Assembly: GCF_017308075.1 (NCBI RefSeq)
Contig: NZ_JAFKFX010000026.1
Coordinates: 216,900-280,899, forward strand
DNA length: 64,000 bases
Origin: Allobosea sp.
GTDB taxonomy: Bacteria; Pseudomonadota; Alphaproteobacteria; Rhizobiales; Beijerinckiaceae
Direction of reading: 5' to 3'
Part shown: in pieces, positions 58,708 through 64,000 of the stretch
Layout of the letters: each line of letters opens with the position of its first letter
How positions within the stretch are numbered: the first letter of the stretch is position 1
Position numbers and translations under genes: made by a program
The notes under the pieces: model-generated
Told to the model about the DNA's origin: nothing
Databases searched by the model: none
Seen by the model: the letters and a program-made list of their open reading frames with translations, nothing else

Positions 58708-60650
58708 CCGCCGAACGCGACCTTGACGCCACCGAAGGCGCCGAAGCCGGGCACGAGGAAGCCGACGGGGTTCTCCCAGCGCTTGTCGAACAGGTTGTCG
58801 ACGCGTCCGAAGACCGTGACCTTGTCGGTGGCCTTGTACTCGGCGGCGAGGTTGACCAGCGTCGCGCCCTTGGCCTTCAGGCGAGGCACCGAAAAGTCCC
58901 GGTTCCCGTCGACCCAGGGACCGACATAGATCAGCGTCGCGGAGAGGCTGAGCTTCTCCATCGGGGTCCAGGTGACGGTGCCGCTTGCCTTGTGACGCGG
59001 CCGGCGCAGCAGTCCCTGTTGCGCGACCTCATCCTTGGCGAGCGTGAAGGTGTAGTCGGCCCTGACACGCAACTGCTCGGAGATCTGCAGCGCGGCGAAG
59101 GACTCGACGCCCTTCGTCTCGGCCTTTCCGATATTGGCGTAGGAGTTGCGCGCCGCGTTGGTCGCGATCAGGTTCTGAATGTCGTTCTGGAACCAGGTCG
59201 CACCGAACTGAACGCGCCGGTCCAGAAGCGGCTGCTCGAAGCCGACGTCCCAGCCACGGCTTTCCTCCGGCTTGAGATTCGGGTTGCCGAAGAAGTTGAA
59301 GCCCGGCCGGTAGTCGATGAAGAGTTCGGCGAGCGTCGGCGCCTTGAAACCGGTGCCATAGCTCGCCTTCAGCTTGGTCTCGGTTCCTGGAACGATGTAG
59401 GCTGGCGCGATCCGGTAGGTGGTGTGGCCACCATAGCTGTCATCGTGGTCGTGACGGATGTTGGCGGCCAGGAAGAAGCGGTCGGCGACATTGCCCTGAT
59501 ATTCGAGATAGGCCGCCTTGTTGCCGTTCGAGGCCGTGAGGCTGGGGGTGTCCAGCCGCTCGCGCTCATAGGAGAGGCCGCCGATCAGCATGTGCCCCTT
59601 GGCGAGTTCGAGATCGCCCCGCCAATCGAGCTTGGTCCGCTCACCCAGATTCTCCGTCGGCAGGCCGAGGGCTCCGAATGCGTCGGGGGAGCGGTAGGAG
59701 CGATCCTGGTTCGAGTAGGACACGCCGAAGCGGTTCACAAAGCGACCTCCCAGCGGATCCCAGACCACCTCGCCGCGGGTGAAGGCCTGGGCGTAGTTCG
59801 AAAGCGATCGATAGGATGTCGGCCGGCTGGGGAAGCCGCTGTCATAGGTCGAGCGGAACTGCCCGTCGGTATAGCGGCCGACCCAGTTGACGCTGAGCGT
59901 GTCGGTCAAGGCGAAGCCGAGGCGGCTGGAGTAGCTATAGGCGTCATAGGCATTGGGCTTCACGCGCACGCCCGGCGGGATCAGGTTCGGCGGCACGGAA
60001 TCGGTCGAGTCCGAGCGCATATGGGAGACGTTGAAGGCGTAGTTGAAACGGTCGTCGCCGCCGCTGAAGCCTACGGCCTGGTTGAAGGTGCCGTGCGAGC
60101 CGGCCTCGACGCGCGCGGTCGCCTTTGGCGGCCCTTCGCCGCGCCTGGTGACGATCGAGATCACGCCGCCGATCGCGTTGGCGCCGTAGAGGCCGCTCTG
60201 CGGGCCGCGCAGCACCTCGATGCGCTCGACGTCGTCGGTCAGCATCGAGCCGAAATCGAAGGACCGGTTCGGCGTCGACGGGTCGTTGGCCTCCATGCCG
60301 TCGATCAGCACCTTGACGTGGTTCGAATTGGTGCCGCGCATGAACACCGAGGTCTGACCGCCAGGGCCGCCGATCTGGACGATGTTGAGGCCCGGCACGG
60401 CGGCGAGCGCCTGCGGCAGCGTCCGGCGCTGCTCGCGCTGGATCTGGTCGGCGGTGATGACGGTGACGGAGCTCGCGACCTCGCGTGCCGGGGTCGGCGT
60501 GCCGGTGGCGCTGACCACGACCTCGTCGAGCCGGATCGTTTCAGGTCCCGACTGGGCCCCGGCGGCAAGGGGGTTCAACGAGGTGCCGGCGAGCAGCAGG
60601 AAGGCGAACGGCAGGGGGCCGCGCAGGGCGGTCTGGGGGAAGGGGAGCAC
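58704..60650 (-). CDS. btuB: TonB-dependent receptor, BtuB type
   Basis: 648-residue outer-membrane receptor. A signal peptide (PFAFLLLAGTSLNPLAAGAQS) precedes a TonB box (ETIRLDEVVVSAT), a plug domain (GGPGGQTSVFMRGTNSNHVKVLIDGM, in parts VFMRGT and VLIDGM; RIEVLRGPQSGLYGANAIGGVISIVT region) and a 22-strand barrel ending in NLFDKRWENPVGFLVPGF. The GTG at 60650 is preferred because GAGG stands 8 bp upstream; the TTG at 60671 has no ribosome site. It leads the B12-uptake operon behind the riboswitch. Confidence 0.88.
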   Translation of the reverse strand: MLPFPQTALRGPLPFAFLLLAGTSLNPLAAGAQSGPETIRLDEVVVSATGTPTPAREVASSVTVITADQIQREQRRTLPQALAAVPGLNIVQIGGPGGQTSVFMRGTNSNHVKVLIDGMEANDPSTPNRSFDFGSMLTDDVERIEVLRGPQSGLYGANAIGGVISIVTRRGEGPPKATARVEAGSHGTFNQAVGFSGGDDRFNYAFNVSHMRSDSTDSVPPNLIPPGVRVKPNAYDAYSYSSRLGFALTDTLSVNWVGRYTDGQFRSTYDSGFPSRPTSYRSLSNYAQAFTRGEVVWDPLGGRFVNRFGVSYSNQDRSYRSPDAFGALGLPTENLGERTKLDWRGDLELAKGHMLIGGLSYERERLDTPSLTASNGNKAAYLEYQGNVADRFFLAANIRHDHDDSYGGHTTYRIAPAYIVPGTETKLKASYGTGFKAPTLAELFIDYRPGFNFFGNPNLKPEESRGWDVGFEQPLLDRRVQFGATWFQNDIQNLIATNAARNSYANIGKAETKGVESFAALQISEQLRVRADYTFTLAKDEVAQQGLLRRPRHKASGTVTWTPMEKLSLSATLIYVGPWVDGNRDFSVPRLKAKGATLVNLAAEYKATDKVTVFGRVDNLFDKRWENPVGFLVPGFGAFGGVKVAFGG

Positions 60651-60784
60651 GGAAGAAACCTCGGCGGTCAACGTTGTGGCACGTCACCGCGAACGCGATC
60701 TCCCGCCCGCACCCGAAAGGGTTGCGCGCAAGTGAACCAGCGATCGAAACACCCCGTCCGAACGTGTTCGCGTGTGACCACGAC

Positions 60785-60955
60785 TGACGGCAGGTCTCCT
60801 GGCTCGCGGGTCAGCGCCTTCTCACCGCCTTCCCAGGGCCGAGGCCCCAGTGGCGTATGGCGAAAGGCTCGCCGCTTACAGTTGCGGGGGCAGCCGCAGC
60901 ATGGGGTGGCGAGCCACCCGCACTGCGTTCCCTTTTGATCCCGTGAGGGAACCGT
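60785..60955 (-). ncRNA. cobalamin riboswitch
   Basis: Read on the minus strand, the region contains the classical B12 aptamer pieces: GGTTCCCTCACGGGA, GGGAACGCAGTGCGGGTGGC, the GCCCCCGCAACTGTAAGCGG core, GCCACTGGGGCCTCGGCCCTGGGAAGG split over two stems, and the B12 box AGCCAGGAGACCTGCC at 60789-60804. The aptamer ends about 135 bp before the btuB start. Cobalamin binding should switch off the uptake operon. Confidence 0.93.
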
Positions 60956-61036
60956 CGCGTTTACGAGTAGGGCGGGAATGAGGCGGCGTCAACGCGCGAT
61001 GAGAGCGGGGAGGGGCCGCGTGGCGCGACGAAGGGG

Positions 61037-61080
61037 TTGCAAGCTGTCATTATATATTATATGAAAATGTATATTGAATT
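61037..61080 (+). promoter_or_regulatory. AT-rich promoter/operator of the blh-bigR operon
   Basis: An island of A/T with TATATATTATAT and TGTATATTGAATTT in otherwise GC-rich DNA, directly upstream of blh. BigR regulators bind AT-rich palindromes at this position in Agrobacterium and Xylella; a TTGCAA element at 61037 may be the -35 region. Confidence 0.5.
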
Positions 61081-61099
61081 TCGAGCCACGGGAGCCGCC

Positions 61100-62398
61100 A
61101 TGAAAATCGTCGAGATATCCGAGAGGCTTGCGGTCGCTGGGCAGCCCTCCCTCGTCGACTTCAAGTCCCTCGCCGCGCGGGGTTTCAAGGCCATCGTCAA
61201 CGACCGTCCCGATGGCGAGGAACCGGGCCAGCCAGATTCGGCCGCCGAAAGGCAGGCGGCCACCGAGGCGGGCCTGGCCTACAGCTTCGTACCGGTGACC
61301 GGGACGACCATCACCCGGGCCGATGTCGAGGCCTTCCAGGCGGCGCTCGCCGCGGCGCCGGAGCCGGTGCTGGCGCATTGCCAGGGTGGTATGCGCTCCT
61401 TGACCCTGCATGTGCTCGGCGAGGTCCTGGGCGGACGGATGAGGGCCGAGGAGGTGCAGGGTTTCGGCGCACGCTTCGGCTTCGATCTTGCCGGCGCAAA
61501 AGCCTGGCTCGACCGCGAGGGCGCCCGCAGTCCGCAGGTCAAGGGCTTTTACGAGCCGCGCAGCGGCAGCGTGCAATATGTCGTCGCAGACCCGGCGACG
61601 GCGCGCTGTGCGATCATCGATCCCGTGCTCGATTTCGACGAGAAATCGGGCGCGACCGCGACCGTCAGTGCCGATACCATCCTCGCCTATGTCGCGCAGC
61701 AGGGCCTCACCGTCGAGTGGATTCTCGACACCCATCCGCATGCCGATCATTTCTCGGCCGCCGCCTATCTCAAGGCGAAGACCGGCGCGCCGACGGCGAT
61801 CGGCGCCGAGGTCGTCGCGGTTCAGCGTCTGTGGAAGGATTTCTACAACTGGCCGGATTTTCCGGCCGACGCCTCGCAATGGGACAAGGTCTTCGCGGCG
61901 GGCGAACGCTTCAGGCTCGGATCGCTCGAGGCGTCGGTGCTGTTCTCGCCGGGCCATACCCTGGCCTCGGTGAGCTATCTGATCGGCGATGCGGCCTTCG
62001 TCCACGACACGCTGTTCATGCCGGATTCCGGCACGGCGCGGGCGGATTTTCCCGGTGGCAGCGCCAAGGCGCTATGGGCTTCGATCGAGGCCATTCTCGC
62101 CTTGCCCGACGAGACGCGGCTGTTCACCGGCCATGACTATCGCCCGGGCGGCCGGGCAGCGCGCTGGGAGAGCACAGTCGGCGAGCAGAAGCGGGCCAAC
62201 CCGCATATCGCCGGCCAGGATGAAGCCTCCTTCGTGGCGCTGCGCCAAGCCCGGGACAAGACGCTGCCGATGCCGAAGCTGATCCTCCATGCCCTGCAGG
62301 TGAACATCAGGGGTGGCCGGCTGCCGGAGCCGGAAGGCAATGGCCGGCGTTATCTGAAGATCCCGCTCGACGCATTGCCGGGCGCGGTCTGGGGCTGA
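61100..62398 (+). CDS. blh: bifunctional DUF442/persulfide dioxygenase Blh
   Basis: 432 residues. The N-terminal 110 residues are the DUF442 (Blh) domain with a Cx4R loop, AHCQGGMRS (Cys 94, Arg 99), acting as a sulfur transferase. The C-terminal 300 residues are an ETHE1-like metallo-beta-lactamase domain (DTHPHADH, SPGHTLASVSY, FTGHDYRPGG) that oxidises glutathione persulfide to sulfite with O2. The ATG at 61100 has GGAG 6 bp upstream. First gene of the sulfide-detoxification operon with bigR and two transporter genes. Confidence 0.92.
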   Translation: MKIVEISERLAVAGQPSLVDFKSLAARGFKAIVNDRPDGEEPGQPDSAAERQAATEAGLAYSFVPVTGTTITRADVEAFQAALAAAPEPVLAHCQGGMRSLTLHVLGEVLGGRMRAEEVQGFGARFGFDLAGAKAWLDREGARSPQVKGFYEPRSGSVQYVVADPATARCAIIDPVLDFDEKSGATATVSADTILAYVAQQGLTVEWILDTHPHADHFSAAAYLKAKTGAPTAIGAEVVAVQRLWKDFYNWPDFPADASQWDKVFAAGERFRLGSLEASVLFSPGHTLASVSYLIGDAAFVHDTLFMPDSGTARADFPGGSAKALWASIEAILALPDETRLFTGHDYRPGGRAARWESTVGEQKRANPHIAGQDEASFVALRQARDKTLPMPKLILHALQVNIRGGRLPEPEGNGRRYLKIPLDALPGAVWG

Positions 62399-62404
62399 GA
62401 TGCG

Positions 62405-62737
62405 ATGACGATGCAAGCCGAACAGGCGAACACCAGGGCAGAGCTCGCCACCAAGGCAGGGGAGGTGGCGGAACTGCTGCGCACCCTCGCCAACCGCAAC
62501 CGGCTGATGCTGGTCTGCACCCTGGTCGAGGGCGAATATTCGGTCGGCCAGCTCGAGGAGATGCTCGGCATCCGCCAGCCGACCCTGTCGCAGCAGCTCA
62601 CCGTGCTGCGCGAGGCCGGGCTGGTCGAGACGCGCCGCGACGCCAAGCAGATCTTCTACCGGCTGACGGCGGCGAAGGCCGCGCGGCTGGTCGAGACGCT
62701 GCACCAGATCTTCTGTACTGAGGAGGCGCCGGAATGA
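62405..62737 (+). CDS. bigR: ArsR-family regulator BigR
   Basis: 110-residue winged-helix repressor: LLRTLANRNRLMLVCTLVEGEYSVGQLEEMLG and the recognition helix RQPTLSQQLTVLREAGLVETRRDAKQIFYRL. The two redox-sensing cysteines expected in BigR/SqrR correspond to Cys 39 (LVCTLVE) and the C-terminal FCTEE cysteine. Persulfide formation between them should lift repression of blh. It overlaps the next gene by 4 bp. Confidence 0.9.
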   Translation: MTMQAEQANTRAELATKAGEVAELLRTLANRNRLMLVCTLVEGEYSVGQLEEMLGIRQPTLSQQLTVLREAGLVETRRDAKQIFYRLTAAKAARLVETLHQIFCTEEAPE

Positions 62738-63144
62738 CGGTCTATCTGCCATCGCTCGCAGGAGGCATGCTGATCGGCCTGTCGGCCGTCATGCTGCTGC
62801 TCCTGAACGGTCGTGTCGCCGGGATCAGCGGCATTCTCGGACGGCTCGTGCTCGGCACGCAGGCCGCGACCAATGCGGCCTTCGTCATCGGGCTCCTCGT
62901 CGGGCCACCGCTCTACCGGCTCGCCACCGGGCAATGGCCAGCGGTGACGATCACGGCCTCGCTGCCGGTGATCGCGCTCGCCGGGCTCCTGGTCGGGTTC
63001 GGCACGCGGATGGGCTCGGGCTGCACCAGCGGTCACGGTATCGTCGGCCTCGCCCGGTTCTCGCCGCGCTCGGCGGTCGCGGTCGCGACCTTCCTTCTCG
63101 CCGGCATCGTCACCGTTACCCTGATGAGGCTCGCTGCGCCATGA
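62734..63144 (+). CDS. pmpA: YeeE/YedE family sulfur transporter, first half
   Basis: 136 residues, four or five membrane helices, with the family motif GTRMGSGCTSGHGIVGLARFSPRS containing the conserved cysteine that relays sulfur species. Together with the next gene it equals one full-length YeeE-type transporter, split into two proteins (PmpA/PmpB). It overlaps bigR and the second half by 4 bp each. Confidence 0.88.
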   Translation: MTVYLPSLAGGMLIGLSAVMLLLLNGRVAGISGILGRLVLGTQAATNAAFVIGLLVGPPLYRLATGQWPAVTITASLPVIALAGLLVGFGTRMGSGCTSGHGIVGLARFSPRSAVAVATFLLAGIVTVTLMRLAAP

Positions 63145-63572
63145 ACCGATTCGCGCAAGTGATCACCGCCCTGGCGGCGGGCACCGTCTTCGGCCTCGGC
63201 CTCGCCATGTCTGGCATGCTCGATCCTGCCCGGGTGCGTGGCTTCCTCGATCTCTTCGGGGCCTGGGATCCGAGTCTCGCCTTCGTGCTCGGCGGGGCGG
63301 TCATGGTCGCGCTCGTCGGCATGGCCGTGCTGAAGCGCCTGCGGCGCCCCGTCTTCGACGAGCAGTTCCATCTGCCGGCGACGTCACCGGTGGACCGGCG
63401 GCTGGTGCTGGGCTCGGCGATCTTCGGGGTGGGCTGGGGCATGGCCGGCTTCTGTCCGGGCCCGGCGCTGGCCTCGCTCTCGCTGGGGCTGGCCCCGGTC
63501 GCGCTTTTCGTGGTCGCCATGCTGGCCGGGATGACGCTGCATGACCGCGTCTGGTCGCGCAGGATGGGCTGA
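63141..63572 (+). CDS. pmpB: YeeE/YedE family sulfur transporter, second half
   Basis: 143 residues with four membrane helices and the matching motif GVGWGMAGFCPGPALASLSLG, which carries the second conserved cysteine. GLAMSGMLDPARVRGFLDLFGAWDPSLAFVLGGAV is the typical start region (in part MSGMLDPARVRGFLD). It pairs with the previous gene, probably moving thiosulfate or a related sulfur compound across the membrane. Last gene of the operon. Confidence 0.88.
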   Translation: MNRFAQVITALAAGTVFGLGLAMSGMLDPARVRGFLDLFGAWDPSLAFVLGGAVMVALVGMAVLKRLRRPVFDEQFHLPATSPVDRRLVLGSAIFGVGWGMAGFCPGPALASLSLGLAPVALFVVAMLAGMTLHDRVWSRRMG

Positions 63573-63801
63573 CGGTCAGTATGCTGGAGGCGGTGCCGGA
63601 CGCCGGCTCCGGCGGCAGCCCGGCGAGGTCTCGCACCATGGCGTCGGCCTCCCGGGCCGGCTGGCGGGAAAGGCCCGGCCGCGACCTTTAAAAAAAATCC
63701 GCGAAGAAAGTCGCGAGAACGGGGTTGCCAAGCGCGGCCCGACTCGCTAATTCGACATCCGTCAGCCGAACGCGGCTCCCGCCGTTCCGTTCCGTTGCCA
63801 C

Positions 63802-63878
63802 GCGCCCGTAGCTCAGCTGGATAGAGCATCAGACTACGAATCTGAGGGTCAGAGGTTCGAATCCTTTCGGGCGCGCCA
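63802..63878 (+). tRNA. tRNA-Arg (anticodon ACG)
   Basis: 77-nt cloverleaf: acceptor stem GCGCCCG/CGGGCGC, D-arm GCTCAGCTGGATAGAGC, anticodon loop GACTACGAATC with ACG at its centre, T-arm loop TTCGAAT, discriminator G and an encoded CCA end. A GC hairpin follows 38 bp downstream. Confidence 0.95.
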
Positions 63879-63906
63879 TTCACTGCTTTTCCTAGATAAT
63901 TTCCGG

Positions 63907-63953
63907 TTTTAGGACCGCCCCGAAAGGGGCGTTAGGACCGGTTTTTAGGACCG
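63907..63953. repeat. triple TTAGGACCG repeat downstream of tRNA-Arg
   Basis: TTTTAGGACCG at 63907 and 63943 and TTAGGACCG at 63932, three direct copies in 47 bp, just behind the tRNA 3' end. Such an arrangement resembles recombinase arm sites at a tRNA integration locus, but no integrase is visible before the window ends. Confidence 0.55.
63916..63931 (+). terminator. hairpin after tRNA-Arg
   Basis: CGCCCC-GAAA-GGGGCG, a six-pair stem with a GNRA loop. It could end the tRNA transcript, although no run of T follows directly; a GTTTTT stretch appears 10 bp later. Confidence 0.5.
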
Positions 63954-64000
63954 TTTCCCCGCAGCCATGAATGCGACCGAAGACGGTGCTTTCCACCGTG

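Larger units (their letters stand above)
60651..61099. other. divergent control region of the B12 and sulfide operons, no gene
   Basis: 449 bp holding the cobalamin riboswitch (minus strand) and, toward the right, the AT-rich promoter/operator of the Blh operon. No protein-coding sequence is evident. Confidence 0.75.

Noticed and set aside
63652-63678. CCGGGCC/GGCCCGG hairpin after the sulfur operon as a terminator
   Set aside because: The 13-base loop is long and an A-run, not a T-run, follows on the plus strand; on the minus strand the T-run precedes the stem.
1-64000. CRISPR arrays, IS elements or prophage genes
   Set aside because: No regularly spaced repeats, transposase motifs or phage proteins were seen in any frame.

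Overview
The window is a GC-rich, densely coding stretch of chromosome. It most likely comes from an alphaproteobacterium of the Hyphomicrobiales (Bosea-like, a low-certainty guess). The pointers are an FnrN-type regulator with FNR boxes, a hybrid FixL / FixK / OmpR-type regulator set, a complete ccoNOQP-GHIS cluster, and a Blh-BigR-sulfur transporter operon. No phage or IS genes are visible, but a tRNA-Arg at the right edge is followed by short repeats that could mark an integration site.

Layout. 1-4900: hydantoinase/oxoprolinase A (cut by the left edge), subunit B and an aminotransferase. 5053-23039: a pyridine-carboxylate catabolic region. It holds a MarR regulator; a nadC-like gene with a fused ribose-1,5-bisphosphokinase/AMP-phosphorylase-type gene; 6-hydroxynicotinate reductase with a UPF0280 protein and two AA_synth proteins; nicotinate dehydrogenase NicAB; an enamidase; ferredoxin and ferredoxin-NADP reductase; and an ABC importer. 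A palindrome close to RTTYGTRTACRAAY stands before every divergent unit of this region, six copies in all. 23355-32988: FnrN and the cbb3 oxidase cluster with three FNR boxes. 33205-36769: hybrid FixL, FixK and an FxkR-like regulator. 36802-43222: HAD phosphatase, P-type ATPase, FMN-binding glutamate synthase homologue, formylglycine-generating enzyme and two unknown genes. 43215-54818: a SorC regulator divergent from an operon for a DXP-reductoisomerase-like (DRL) protein, an acetoin-dehydrogenase-like E1/E1/E2 set, an Fe3+/sugar-phosphate-type ABC importer, a metallo-beta-lactamase-fold protein and SurE. 55009-60955: a cobalamin-riboswitch operon for B12 uptake plus a gene I cannot name. 61100-63572: sulfide/persulfide detoxification. 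63802: tRNA-Arg.

How the genes may work together. In the pyridine region NicAB would hydroxylate nicotinate and pass electrons to c-type cytochromes. NADPH, FNR and ferredoxin would drive the reduction of 6-hydroxynicotinate, and the enamidase would open the ring: an aerobic first step joined to a reductive pathway known from anaerobes. The nadC-like gene and the fusion gene could form a catalytic PRPP cycle that decarboxylates quinolinate to nicotinate. This is my leading candidate for an undescribed system. The second candidate is the DRL/AcoABC-like operon, which could oxidise a methylerythritol-type compound to a 1-deoxyxylulose-type ketose and split it to acetyl-CoA and a glyceraldehyde (phosphate). 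Both are inferences from gene content and chemistry, not demonstrated functions.
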